From CAYRHJ01 sp964424105 (GTDB lineage Bacteria > Planctomycetota > Phycisphaerae > UBA1845), in contig CAYRHJ010000030.1 in the NCBI GenBank assembly GCA_964424105.1, forward strand, positions 124,001 to 188,000: a DNA stretch of 64,000 nt, written 5' to 3'. The notes under the pieces were generated by a model. That model did no database searches. It had not been told where the DNA came from and saw only the letters and a list, made by a program, of their open reading frames with translations. The translations under genes were made by a program, and so were the position numbers. Of this stretch, positions 45,008 through 53,870 are shown piece after piece (position 1 is the stretch's first letter; each line of letters starts with the position of its first letter).

Positions 45008-45686
45008 CTACACATTCTCGATCCGCGCAGAATTTCAAACCGGGCGCGTCGAGATTCACGCTGCCGGGTGTCAGCCGCACCGACGACGGTTCGCAGGGTA
45101 TCCCTTCGATGATTTTTCGGACCCTGTGGGGCTTCGGTTTAGGTCAAAAGGCCGGTGGGGCGTTGCACGTCGGCGTCGGTGGGACGTTGCAAGTCGGCGT
45201 CGGTGGGAGACATTATCGGTCCACCTATTCATGTTTGGACGGTGCAATCAAGTTGATCCGTTCTGACCCTAAAACCGTCACCCCGGCGAAGGCCGGGGTC
45301 CAGGCATGATTCTTGCAGTTACCCGTGTTCACCTTCGACCTTTGACCTCCCAACTTTCCACCTCCCAACTTTCCAACCTTCAACTAGGAGCGTCAACCGC
45401 GATGCGGAAACTGCGGTTGACCGGCCACAGAGGGCACAGAGAGCGGCCTCTGTGATCTCTGTGGCTAATTCATCTTGACGAAGTGCCGGGATGCAAGAAG
45501 ACACAGTTGGACACCATCGGTGTATTGAGAACTCTAAAGCTAATCTGAGCATGGACTTACGGGTCGGAATAGCGAAGAACAGCCTGACCCACCATCGAAA
45601 ACATAATCCGGCAAATAATGCGTCTTGGGCAACCAGCGTAACATTTCTGCCGATGTTGTCATTCTGCGACGCGCTGGAAACTCCAC
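45008..45686. other. 679-base spacer with several repeats, no supported gene
   Basis: It contains two 24-base direct units GTCGGCGTCGGTGGGACGTTGCAA (about 45169-45210), a CACCCCGGCGAAGGCCGGGGTCC palindrome (45279-45301), a short tandem CTCCCAACTTTCCAC stretch (45345-45375) and a long hairpin at 45425-45464 (separate entry). An open frame on the minus strand reaches 125 codons but is built from these repeats. Confidence 0.7.
45425..45464. repeat. Long inverted repeat, CCACAGAG type
   Basis: CCACAGAG-GG-CACAGAG (45425-45441) pairs with CTCTGTG-AT-CTCTGTGG (45448-45464): 15 of 17 positions pair, with a 6-base loop. Elements with CACAGAG steps are widespread in spacers of many bacterial genomes. 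No T-run follows. Confidence 0.8.
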
Positions 45687-47375
45687 GTGTACCCAATCAG
45701 TGAAAAACTGGCAACTGACCCAACGCGAGTGAATCGTCGCGCGGAATTCATCATGGTGCTCGCCTTGGTGATGTTGGCCGGCGTCGTATTTGGGCGCGAC
45801 ATTTCCGTTGGCGGTCTGCGATATAGCGATGCCTGCACACACGCCATGGACGGCGTGTTGATTCACGATTGGGTGAAATCCGGCCCCAGCCATTGGCTTG
45901 ATCCGATGGCGTTCGCCGTCCGCCAATACGGGCATTACCCGACGTTGGGGATCGGGCGGGTTTATCCGCCGGGTTTCGCCGTGGTCGAATCCGTTTTCTT
46001 CGCCGTGTTCGGCGTGAATCCTACAGCCGCGAGGATGTCCGTGGTCATGTTCGGCATTCTCGCCGTCGTGGGATGTTATTTTCTGTCCCGTCGAATCATG
46101 GCTCCTGCGGGGGCCGCCTGTGCAGCGGCCGCCCTGCTGGCCATGCCCGATGTCGTCGTCTGGACCAGGCAGGTCATGTTGGAAATGCCCACGCTGGCCG
46201 TCTTGATCTGGGCGCTGTGGGCAACGCTGCGTTACCTGGACAATCCATCCGCCCGGCGATGGGTGCCAGCCACGCTGTTGCTTCTGGCTGCACCGATGTT
46301 CAAACAGACGGCTGTTTTCATTCTACCCGTCGTCTTCATCCTGCTCATCCAAGCCGCCTTGAAAAAACGCGTGCCCTGGCGACATGTAATTGCGAGCGTC
46401 GTCATCACCGGCACACCTCCCGCGACCATGTTGGCGATGACGATGAATTCCCGCGGCACAACGAACCATATGTCCAACTTGGTTTCCCTGGGTCGTTCCG
46501 CCACAGATTGGTTGAATTGGCCAGCCATCGCGTTCTACCCGAGCGCCCTGCCTGGACAGGTCGGTTGGGTCATATTGGCGTTGGCTGGTGTCGGGCTACT
46601 TCTATTTGCGCGCCGTCCCACCGTCACACACGCAGCCGTGGGGTTGTGGTTCCTCGTCTTCGCAGCCATGTCCGTCGTGATTCAACACAAGGAAAATCGT
46701 TATGCGTTTTTTGGATTCCTGCCCATTGCGATCTGGGCGGGGTATGCGATGCAGGCGCTGCTGAACCGCCTAACCAACACGAATTCAATGCGATTCGCAA
46801 CCGCAACCGCGGTGCTGATTGCAGCCGCCGGCGGGTATCGTTCAGACACACCCGTCCGACCGGACTATCGACCCCTCGTTCGCACGCACGAATCAGCCAT
46901 CCGCGGGCGGGTGATCATGTTTGAAGGTCATCGAGACGGAGATTTCGTCTTCGCGGCTCGATGTGTGTTGGGCGTGCAAGGATGCGTCATCTTGCGCGGC
47001 AGCAAGCTGCTGTATTCTTGTGCGTCCGATCCGCGGTTCGCTTTCACGTCCTATGTCGCCAACCGTTCCGACGTCGCCCGAATCCTGGACCCGTTCGGGC
47101 TGGAAAGGGTTTTCGTGGAACGCGAAAACGATTTGAATTTAGCGGAAGTCCAGATGCTTCAGGATGAATTGAACGACCCCAAGCGATACGAGTTGTTGGA
47201 TTCACAAACACTCGTCGCGAACGTTGGCCGGCGCTCGACCCGCCGTGAAATCGTCGATGTCTACAAACCCGTCCACCCCAGCCCGCGACGTCTGCGGGTC
47301 GTTGAAATACCGATTCCCATCGCGAGTCGCACCATTCGCATCGACCTGGACGAATTAGCCGCCGGACCCCTGTAG
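45687..47375 (+). CDS. GT39/ArnT-like integral-membrane glycosyltransferase
   Basis: A 562-residue polytopic membrane protein. About nine hydrophobic segments are visible, among them IMVLALVMLAGVVFG, MSVVMFGILAVVGCYFL, ATLLLLAAPMFKQTAVFIL and VILALAGVGLLLF. The first loop carries an acidic catalytic-type residue in GGLRYSDACTHAMDGVL, followed by an RVYPPGFAVVE turn, as in family 39/ArnT and PMT-type C-fold transferases using polyprenyl-phosphate sugars. The C-terminal about 150 residues are soluble (probably periplasmic). Start is GTG at 45687 with TGGAAA upstream; ATG at 45753 is possible. It likely attaches a lipid-carried sugar to lipid A or surface glycan. Confidence 0.75.
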   Translation: MYPISEKLATDPTRVNRRAEFIMVLALVMLAGVVFGRDISVGGLRYSDACTHAMDGVLIHDWVKSGPSHWLDPMAFAVRQYGHYPTLGIGRVYPPGFAVVESVFFAVFGVNPTAARMSVVMFGILAVVGCYFLSRRIMAPAGAACAAAALLAMPDVVVWTRQVMLEMPTLAVLIWALWATLRYLDNPSARRWVPATLLLLAAPMFKQTAVFILPVVFILLIQAALKKRVPWRHVIASVVITGTPPATMLAMTMNSRGTTNHMSNLVSLGRSATDWLNWPAIAFYPSALPGQVGWVILALAGVGLLLFARRPTVTHAAVGLWFLVFAAMSVVIQHKENRYAFFGFLPIAIWAGYAMQALLNRLTNTNSMRFATATAVLIAAAGGYRSDTPVRPDYRPLVRTHESAIRGRVIMFEGHRDGDFVFAARCVLGVQGCVILRGSKLLYSCASDPRFAFTSYVANRSDVARILDPFGLERVFVERENDLNLAEVQMLQDELNDPKRYELLDSQTLVANVGRRSTRREIVDVYKPVHPSPRRLRVVEIPIPIASRTIRIDLDELAAGPL

Positions 47376-47450
47376 CCGAGCAGCCCCCCCGTCACATACG
47401 TTTCCCACACCCGCCTTGGCGATCCCAGGGCGGGCTTCACCCTCTCAACA

Positions 47451-47669
47451 GAGCCGCGAGCGCGAAGCGAGCGGTCTCCTCCCCTACAATACCCACCCCG
47501 CGAAACACATATTCACGAGCCGCGAGCGCGAAGCGAGCGGTCTCCTCCCCTACAATACCCACCCCGCGAAACACATATTCACGAGCCGCGAGCGCGAAGC
47601 GAGCGGTCCAGCGTGTTTCGTCATTCCAGCGTGTTTCGGACGGGTGGCCCACCTTCTTTGGAGGTGGGG
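47451..47669. repeat. 66-base tandem repeat plus palindrome
   Basis: Units start at 47451, 47517 and 47583 with exact 66-base period. Each begins with a fixed-end element (core GCGCGAAGC) followed by a 40-base tail (CTCCTCCCCTACAATACCC and onward); the third unit is only the 26-base element. The two full copies appear identical. A CCCACCTTC-TTT-GGAGGTGGG hairpin follows at 47648-47668. The array fills the spacer before the UbiA-like gene. Confidence 0.9.
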
Positions 47670-47816
47670 GAGCCGATGACCACAGCGCGTGCCCGAATGT
47701 CGCGGGTCTTATAAACGCGCGGACTGCCGACTAGTACGCAGGCTGTCGCACGACACCAAACGTTTACCAGGAGCCGCGAATCTTTATGATGCGGTTTTAA
47801 TCGGGAAACATCCGAC

Positions 47817-48692
47817 GTGTCCAAACTACGCGCATGGCTGCATTTAATCAGACCGGCCAACGTCGTCACAAGCGCCGCCGACGTGACCGCGGGCTTCTTG
47901 TTCGCGGGCGGCCTATGGGACGCACTCCCACAATTTCTGCCAATCGTCCTCGCATCCATGTTTTTCTATGCGGGTGGCGTGGTCTTGAATGACGTTGTAG
48001 ACGCCGATCGCGACGCGGAACATCGCCCGACCCGTCCCATCCCATCCGGTGCCGTATCGCGAAAACACGCCGGCAGGCTGGCGGCTGCGTTGCTCGCGGG
48101 GGCCGCTCTGATCTGCATCGCCCAAACATCGCCCACGTCTTGGGTCGGCCTGGCCTTGCTCTTTTGCATCCTCGCCTACGACGGTCTTTTCAAAAGCACC
48201 CCGTTCGCCCCCGGATGGATGGGGCTATGCCGATCCTTGAATTTCCTGCTGGGAGCGTCCGCTGCCGGCGGGAGTTGGGACGCTTCAATCCACCTGGCTG
48301 TGTCCATTATCTGGTTCTACGTGACAGCCCTGACGATCTTCGCGGGCCACGAATCGGGCGGACAGGCTCGACTGACCCTCGTCGCCGGCGGGTTGGCGAT
48401 GGCGCTGGCCATCCTATCCATCGCGCTCATGCAAGCCGTCGTTGCCACCGTTTTCCCAGCCTTCCTTGTCCTCGTCGCCTTATTGATCGGTCTTTGGTTC
48501 GTGCACGTTCGACCGGCCATCGTCACCGGCCACCCAGCCGACGTGCAACGTGCCGTTCGCATCGGCGTGCTCATGATCGTCATCATCGATGCGAGTTTGG
48601 TGTTGGCCACACGCGGACCGTGGGCATCGTTGATGGTGCTCGGATGGCTGGTTCCCGCCTACGCCCTGTCGCGATACTTCCGCGTGAGTTAG
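47817..48692 (+). CDS. UbiA-superfamily prenyltransferase, EboC-like
   Basis: A 291-residue integral membrane protein with about eight helices. The first prenyl-diphosphate motif is VVLNDVVDADRDAEHRP (residues about 60-76). The second region, YDGLFKSTPFAPGWMGLCRS, lacks the usual second Asp-rich motif and instead resembles EboC proteins (MGLCR..N.LLG). EboC works in a scytonemin/exported-metabolite pathway of cyanobacteria and in widespread ebo clusters; no other ebo genes are here. The alternative is MqnP of the futalosine route, made less likely by this motif. GTG start at 47817, with GGAAA upstream. Confidence 0.7.
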   Translation: MSKLRAWLHLIRPANVVTSAADVTAGFLFAGGLWDALPQFLPIVLASMFFYAGGVVLNDVVDADRDAEHRPTRPIPSGAVSRKHAGRLAAALLAGAALICIAQTSPTSWVGLALLFCILAYDGLFKSTPFAPGWMGLCRSLNFLLGASAAGGSWDASIHLAVSIIWFYVTALTIFAGHESGGQARLTLVAGGLAMALAILSIALMQAVVATVFPAFLVLVALLIGLWFVHVRPAIVTGHPADVQRAVRIGVLMIVIIDASLVLATRGPWASLMVLGWLVPAYALSRYFRVS

Positions 48693-48758
48693 AAAGTGAA
48701 TCGCGTCAACCTTCCCGATCGGTTTTCGTTTCGATATCGCCAGCGCCGCGTGAAACGG

Positions 48759-50216
48759 TCACCGTTGGGCTGATTCGACCGGGCTTCGTACGACCTGATA
48801 CGCGAGCGCTCCCTTCGAATGGCCCTTGAAGAATCGCGTGATGCGTGCTGTTTCCTTCTCATAATCCCGCACAACGTTTTCGACGGCTGCCATCGCCGCC
48901 GGAGAATCGTTCATCAAAACGACGATCACACCTCCGCCGCCATGACCGGAAGCCCGCACACCATAAACCTCGCCGCTGGGAATCAAGCCCTTCAATCCCT
49001 TGACCAGCCGATCGGTGTCGATGCCCACCAAACCACACCGTTGTCCGTAGCTCCAATGCGACGCCAGCATCTCCTGACCCGCCGCCTTCAACACCAGGCG
49101 AGCGACGTCCTGTGAAGCTCGTTTCATCAGTTTGGCGAATTCCATGCATCGATGCGCGTCGTAAATATGATGCTCCGTCCGCGATCGAATCTTATAAACG
49201 TGGTCCGGCTCGACGTGGACCGACGCATCCCCCGGCTGCCCCAGGCGATCGATAAACATCGATCCCTTCATTTTCAGTGGCAATCGATTGCGAAACCGCG
49301 CAACATAATCTTCCAATGATATGTCCGACAACCAAATTGCCGCGATCGGAGAATGTCCCGATTGCGCGGACATGACACGTTCGATAATCGTAATGCCCAT
49401 GGCCGACGTCGCTCGCTGAATGGCGATCTTGGCCGCCAAATCCGCGTGACGATCGCCCGAATCGATGCCCAGGATCTTCGCTCCCGAGGGGATCGGAAAA
49501 CGCCCCATCACCGACCGATCCCGCCCATCAATCTGTACCAACTCGTCAGTTTGACCATGCAGAATCGCAAGTGCCGCACCGGGACCGCTCGCAAATCCAA
49601 TGACGATACTCTCTCCGTCGTTGACCAGACGGGCACACTCCACCGCGTCGGTGTTCAAACCCCACGCTTCCGACAGCGCCAGCGTGGCCGCCGAGCCGAG
49701 CGCCGTCGCGCAACCCAAGTCCACCAATGGCGGCAAGTTGCCGCCGATGACCACCGTAACCCCCGACTGAGACCCATCCAGCTTTTTGCTTCGGAACATA
49801 GCGCTGATGACGCCCGCGATGGGTTTCGACCATGCAGACTCATCAACGCCCAATCGCCCGTCCGAACTCACGCCCGCATGCACGCCCCCGTCGTCGAATT
49901 GCGCCAATCTTCGTCGCCACGCACCCGATTCCGGCCTCGCAAAAGCCGTTCGATCGTAGACAACAACTTGATCATCGTTTCGCAACTGCACCGCCACGCT
50001 GATGGTCTCAGCCGTGGTCACGCTCAGAACCGGAGCGCCCGTAAAATCAGACATGCCGCCCAGCACATCCAATCGGCCCGGGGCTTGGGCCACGAATTGA
50101 ATGTCATCAGCCGCCGGTTCCGCGGAAAAGCAAACCGCAGCCGGTTCGCGAAGTGTCGCTGGTCCGGCGGCGCCGTTTGCCGATGATGGGGGCCGTGAAC
50201 TGTCCTGCGCACTCAT
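48759..50216 (-). CDS. GHMP-family sugar kinase (galactokinase/arabinokinase-like)
   Basis: A 485-residue cytoplasmic kinase. The N-terminal motif is AQAPGRLDVLGGMSDFTGAP, where true galactokinases have GEHTDYN; the form GRLDVxGGxxDxxG is that of plant L-arabinokinase. Motif 2 is PPLVDLGCATALGSAATLAL (atypical), and motif 3 is GVRASGHGGGGVIVVLM. The longer middle part includes the substrate region. So it phosphorylates an aldose or related sugar at C1, identity unknown. Start ATG at 50216 is tentative (GTG at 50249 possible), with no clear Shine-Dalgarno. It lies downstream of the nuclease-domain gene with 45 bases between. Confidence 0.75.
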   Translation of the reverse strand: MSAQDSSRPPSSANGAAGPATLREPAAVCFSAEPAADDIQFVAQAPGRLDVLGGMSDFTGAPVLSVTTAETISVAVQLRNDDQVVVYDRTAFARPESGAWRRRLAQFDDGGVHAGVSSDGRLGVDESAWSKPIAGVISAMFRSKKLDGSQSGVTVVIGGNLPPLVDLGCATALGSAATLALSEAWGLNTDAVECARLVNDGESIVIGFASGPGAALAILHGQTDELVQIDGRDRSVMGRFPIPSGAKILGIDSGDRHADLAAKIAIQRATSAMGITIIERVMSAQSGHSPIAAIWLSDISLEDYVARFRNRLPLKMKGSMFIDRLGQPGDASVHVEPDHVYKIRSRTEHHIYDAHRCMEFAKLMKRASQDVARLVLKAAGQEMLASHWSYGQRCGLVGIDTDRLVKGLKGLIPSGEVYGVRASGHGGGGVIVVLMNDSPAAMAAVENVVRDYEKETARITRFFKGHSKGALAYQVVRSPVESAQR

Positions 50217-50261
50217 GGGGAAGCCATCGCGCCTTCGGTGCTTCGTCACCGCAACAATCGA

Positions 50262-50690
50262 TTAATTGTCAGTATCAGATTCTTCAGATTCTTCGGGAAA
50301 ACAAACCGCCTTCAACACCTCTTCCTCGACAAATATCGGCGTGTTGTTCATCACGCCCAGCGCGATCGCGTCTGATGGCCGGGCATCGACTGAAATCATT
50401 TCTCCATTTCGGCGGATCATCAACGTGGCGTAGAACGTATGGTCTTTCAGGTCGTTAATCACGATTCTTGTCAGCTCGCCGTCGAGACTCTCGATAATGC
50501 GAGCCAGCAAATCATGTGTCAACGGCCTCGGTGTCGAAACGTCTTTGACGTGGCGTTCGATCGCCATCGCCTCACTTATGCCAATTAGAATAGGGAAATG
50601 CCTCGGGCCGTCGCGCTCTTTCAGCACGATGATCTGCGAATCGCCGGTTTCGCGAATGATAATTCGCGCAAGATCCATTCTCACCGGCAT
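50262..50690 (-). CDS. Bifunctional nuclease (DUF151) domain protein
   Basis: A 142-residue protein. Start MPVRMDLARIIIRETGDSQI and the core LKERDGPRHFPILIGISEAMAIERH with the segment ISVDARPSDAIALGVMNNTPIFVEEEVL are the DUF151/BFN signature. Family members have been linked to nuclease activity in plants and bacteria, but the function is unproven. CGGAG lies eight bases before ATG at 50690, which decides against the upstream TTG. The tail is acidic. It precedes the GHMP kinase on the same strand. Confidence 0.9.
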   Translation of the reverse strand: MPVRMDLARIIIRETGDSQIIVLKERDGPRHFPILIGISEAMAIERHVKDVSTPRPLTHDLLARIIESLDGELTRIVINDLKDHTFYATLMIRRNGEMISVDARPSDAIALGVMNNTPIFVEEEVLKAVCFPEESEESDTDN

Positions 50691-50851
50691 GTTCAAAACT
50701 CCGCGACGACTCGCAAATCAGAATATCCGATCTCGCCGCACGTGTCAAGAATTCAGCGACACTGACATCGGACGACGGGCACCCGCCTTCAACCCACAAA
50801 AACTTCAAAACCGCGACCGCTTCTTTTCAGCGCCGCGACCGCATCTTTACG

Positions 50852-50930
50852 AGCCGCGAGCGCGAAGCGAGCGGTCTTCTCTTCCAACCTCATCCCCCTC
50901 TTAACAGAGCCGCGACCGTCAGGGAGCGGT
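50852..50930. repeat. Fixed-end elements with both cores
   Basis: A GCGCGAAGC-core copy at 50852-50877 is followed at 50908-50930 by a CCGTCAGG-core copy with the CTTAACA lead-in. A partial copy, GCGCCGCGACCGC, lies just before at 50831. Located between panB and the nuclease-domain gene. Confidence 0.85.
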
Positions 50931-50976
50931 CTTCCTGTCTCTTCGAATGCCAGCGATCCCATCGTGTTAGCCCCTC

Positions 50977-51831
50977 TTAACCCGGCAAAAGGCTGACCAA
51001 TCGATCCCATTCTTCCTGGGCCATGGGCACCCCGTGAGACGGACCCGGAAACTTCCCTTCCCGCACATCCCTTGCATATTCTACAAATGCCGCAGTCAAC
51101 ACCTCGTTCATTTGGGCATATTGCTTGATCCCGCTCGGCGGATGCCCCTCGCCAAATCCCAACATGTCGTGCATCACCACAACCGTTCCGTCGCAATACG
51201 AACCCGCCACGCATCCAACCACCGGAAGCTCCGTGCTCTCACTGATGATACGCGCAACCTCGATCGGCACCGCCTCCAGCAAAAGGGCCACCGCACCGCA
51301 TTCTTCCATCCGACGGGCATCATCAATCACAACACGGGCCTCCTCCGCCGTTCGGCCCTGCACCTTGTAGCCACCCATTTGATGAATCGATTGCGGCCGC
51401 AGTCCCAAATGCGCCATCACCGGAATCGATGCCCGCGATAACGCCTCGACCGTCCCGGCCAATCCGCCATTCACCTCCAATTTGACGCAATCACAGCCCG
51501 CTTCAATCATGAATCGACCGGCGTTGCGAATCGCCTCCGCATCGCACACTTGATAGCTCAGAAAGGGCATGTCGCCGATGATGAATGCCGTCGGAGCTCC
51601 GCGGCGTACCCCAGCCGTCACGGTGACCAATTGATCCATGGACACCGGCAGCGTCGTCGAATGTCCCAAACACACTTCACCGTACGTATCACCGACAAGT
51701 ATCACGTCCACGCCGGCCGCACACATGATCCGGGCCGTGGAACTGTCATAACAAGTCAAGACGGCGAACTTTTCACCTTCTCGTTTGCGACGACGCAACG
51801 TGCTGATCGTGATTTTAGTGCCTGCCTGCAT
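50977..51831 (-). CDS. panB: 3-methyl-2-oxobutanoate hydroxymethyltransferase
   Basis: A 284-residue enzyme that converts alpha-ketoisovalerate to ketopantoate in pantothenate/CoA synthesis. Family motifs are FAVLTCYDSSTARIM, VILVGDTYGEVCLGHSTT (Mg-binding Asp), CDCVKLEVNG (Lys), PVMAHLGLRPQS and LLEAVP (Glu). The C-terminal GEGHPPSGIKQYAQM is close to the usual PKFV/RKY-type end. Length is typical. ATG at 51831 is the family start; a longer frame to 51855 has no Shine-Dalgarno. panC and panD are not nearby. Confidence 0.95.
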   Translation of the reverse strand: MQAGTKITISTLRRRKREGEKFAVLTCYDSSTARIMCAAGVDVILVGDTYGEVCLGHSTTLPVSMDQLVTVTAGVRRGAPTAFIIGDMPFLSYQVCDAEAIRNAGRFMIEAGCDCVKLEVNGGLAGTVEALSRASIPVMAHLGLRPQSIHQMGGYKVQGRTAEEARVVIDDARRMEECGAVALLLEAVPIEVARIISESTELPVVGCVAGSYCDGTVVVMHDMLGFGEGHPPSGIKQYAQMNEVLTAAFVEYARDVREGKFPGPSHGVPMAQEEWDRLVSLLPG

Positions 51832-51904
51832 GTTCACGACTGAGCATAGTTGCACGCCCCCTCACCGGCAACCCCACACGCCCCTGTTTCACCAACCCGT
51901 TCAC

Positions 51905-52221
51905 GAGCCGCGAGCGCATCTTTCAGAGCCGCGAGCGCAAAGCGAGCGGTCCCCCGCGAAGCACATGTTCACGAGCCGCGAACGCAAAGCGAGCGGTCCC
52001 CCGCATTCCGTCATTCCGGCGAACGCCGGAATCCAGCGGGGGTGCCCCATCCATCGCGCAGCGATGGGTGGGGTTCCGATGACCCGCCCGTTGGGCATCT
52101 TAACAGAGCCGCGACCCTGGACGCGACCAAGGCGGGAGCGTCCAGTATGGCAAACGGACGCCGCAGTCCATGGCACCCGAATCGCGCCGCTCCTGCCAGA
52201 ATCCACCTATTCAGGGAGCGG
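51905..52221. repeat. Dense repeat cluster including a split element
   Basis: A truncated fixed-end copy at 51905 is followed by full copies at 51926-51951 and 51973-51998, a CATTCCGGCGAACGCCGGAATCC palindrome (52012-52034), a CCCCATCCATCGCGCAGCGATGGGTGGGG hairpin (52045-52073) and a CCGTCAGG-core element whose halves (52099-52116 and 52211-52221) are separated by 94 bases. From there to the tRNA gene at 52481 no gene is evident. Confidence 0.85.
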
Positions 52222-52480
52222 GGGGCCGCCTAACCCGTTTCAACCGCGTTAACGCCGTTTCAATGCTTGCGACAAATCAAACGTGCGAGCCGCCTAAAAA
52301 CTAAATGATCAAGTTGAACTCGCGAAGCTTGCAAAATTTTCAGGATCGACATGAACGTCGTTCTTGCCGGAACCGGCGAGCGGACCTGATTCACCCTGTC
52401 AATCTCGCGAGTCCTGACTATGTTCACCGGGAGGTCCAATGTCCGCGAACCCGGGGTTCATCCATCGATGTGCGAGAATT

Positions 52481-52553
52481 TGACCCCAACGGGATTCGAA
52501 CCCGTGTTGCCGGCGTGAAAAGCCGGTGTCCTAGGCCTCTAGACGATGGGGCC
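52481..52553 (-). tRNA. tRNA-Glu (anticodon TTC)
   Basis: A 73-nucleotide tRNA. The acceptor stem is GGCCCCA/TGGGGTC (one G-U pair), and the D-arm ATCGTCTAGAGGCCTAGGAC is typical of tRNA-Glu. The anticodon arm CCGGCTTTTCACGCCGG gives TTC, and the T-arm is ACGGGTTCGAATCCCGT. CCA is not encoded, and the discriminator base is A. Confidence 0.95.
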
Positions 52554-52708
52554 GATCGAAGTTCGAAAGGCTAGCGACATTCCGCGGACATGTCCACACG
52601 AGGGTCATTCCATGGTGAAAGATTCGATAAACATTCACGAAGGAAAAACCGTCCGTAGGATGTTAGTTCATGACTTGAACGAACGTCGGGCGCGCGAACC
52701 AACACGGT

Positions 52709-53041
52709 TCATTTGATCGTGCGGACTTGGATTGACTCCCGCGTACCTGTACTGTCGTTTGGTTTGCTGTCACTCCAATCGCCTTGTACCGCGTCGATCC
52801 ACTGTTTGCGGGTCAGTTGGCCTTGATCGTCAAATTCGACGAGCACGTTCAGGTGTTGACTGGCCCGCTCGTAATGCCATTCACGATCCCGCCGATACGT
52901 GGGGTCGCCCAGCGTCTTTTGAACGTCGGTCATGTTCGAAGTGTTCACTTGCAGAAGATCAAACCGATCCCGCGTCAGCCGATCACAGCCCGCCAGCGCC
53001 AGCGACAACGTCAGAAATCCGGCAATCAGAAACCGTTTCAT
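52709..53041 (-). CDS. Small SmpA/BamE-like lipoprotein
   Basis: A 110-residue lipoprotein. The signal peptide ends in a lipobox LALAGC. The mature part has FDLLQVNTSNMTDVQKTLGD followed by PTYRRDREWHYE and VLVEFDDQGQLTRKQWIDA, matching the small BLIP-like fold of SmpA/OmlA (BamE) proteins, where GMTxxQVxxxLGxP is the typical core. A role in outer-membrane assembly is plausible. AAAGGTG lies seven bases before ATG at 53041, so the ATG at 53047 is excluded. The next upstream gene on this strand is another lipoprotein. Confidence 0.75.
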   Translation of the reverse strand: MKRFLIAGFLTLSLALAGCDRLTRDRFDLLQVNTSNMTDVQKTLGDPTYRRDREWHYERASQHLNVLVEFDDQGQLTRKQWIDAVQGDWSDSKPNDSTGTRESIQVRTIK

Positions 53042-53089
53042 AGCCATTCACCTTTTTCGAGTCCCCCCGCTATTCCCGATTCCACCGCG

Positions 53090-53653
53090 TCAATCGGATT
53101 GCGTCAAGACATGCTGCGCCAAGGGCACGTCCAGCACAAGCTCCGCGCTTTGATGTTCTCCCAAGGGTGATTCATGTGTCACAAGCAGCACAAATTTCTG
53201 TCCGGGACTGGCTTTTTCCGCTTGTGGAGAAATCTCCAACGCAAATTCATACATCTGTGTAGCCCGGTTCCACCAGCGGAGTTGGTCGTCTGAAGACGTC
53301 AGCGCGAGTTCCCAACGTTCCAGACGATTACCCTTCGCATCGCCCGAGGCCGGACGAAAGGCGTACAGCTCGACGGCCATGCGCCCGCTGGCCTGAATCG
53401 GATCATTCATGGTGTTGATCGGTTGGACATTGACGACGATGCCGTCGATGCCGGGCTTGCCGTCGAAGCTGGCCCACGCGGTAAACGCCTCGACAATCTC
53501 GATGCGGCTGGGCATCAGAAGTGACAATGCCTGCCGGCTGGCTTGATCGTTGGGCACATCGGGAGCGTATTGACAACCGACGGTCATGCTCAACATCGTC
53601 AGCATGACCCAACTCGACGCCGTCATGGACGTTCTGCCCGCGCGTGATTGCAT
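53090..53653 (-). CDS. Predicted lipoprotein of unknown function
   Basis: A 187-residue protein with an N-terminal hydrophobic segment (SSWVMLTMLSMTVGC) ending in a TVGC lipobox. The mature part is beta-rich (FDGKPGIDGIVVNVQPINTM, then VELYAFRPA, WELALTSSDDQLRWW, FVLLVTHESPLGEHQSAELV), resembling planctomycete-type small lipoproteins with a C2-like sandwich. No catalytic motif is seen. The ATG at 53653 has a weak GGA upstream. It lies 48 bases before the BamE-like gene, so the two may be an outer-membrane operon. Confidence 0.6.
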   Translation of the reverse strand: MQSRAGRTSMTASSWVMLTMLSMTVGCQYAPDVPNDQASRQALSLLMPSRIEIVEAFTAWASFDGKPGIDGIVVNVQPINTMNDPIQASGRMAVELYAFRPASGDAKGNRLERWELALTSSDDQLRWWNRATQMYEFALEISPQAEKASPGQKFVLLVTHESPLGEHQSAELVLDVPLAQHVLTQSD

Positions 53654-53870
53654 GGCATTCCAGATCGTCAACACGGCCGAAACGTATCCTCAACCGGTGG
53701 GATTTGTCAATCAACCGCGAGTGCGTAGGGTTCGATAAGACTGGGAGTGACTCTTCGCGGTGGAATATCGCGGTGTTTGACGGGCGAAGAATAATCAGTA
53801 GCCTCGGCTGGTGACGGTTGATTCCGATTGAATCACTGGGCCACAGGATAAATGCCGGCAGGAACGAATT

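Noticed and set aside
45319..45696. 125-codon minus-strand frame in the long spacer
   Set aside because: Built from the stepped hairpin and tandem repeats, no ribosome binding site.
52305..52574. 89-codon frame over the tRNA-Glu region
   Set aside because: It runs antisense through the tRNA gene and has no support.
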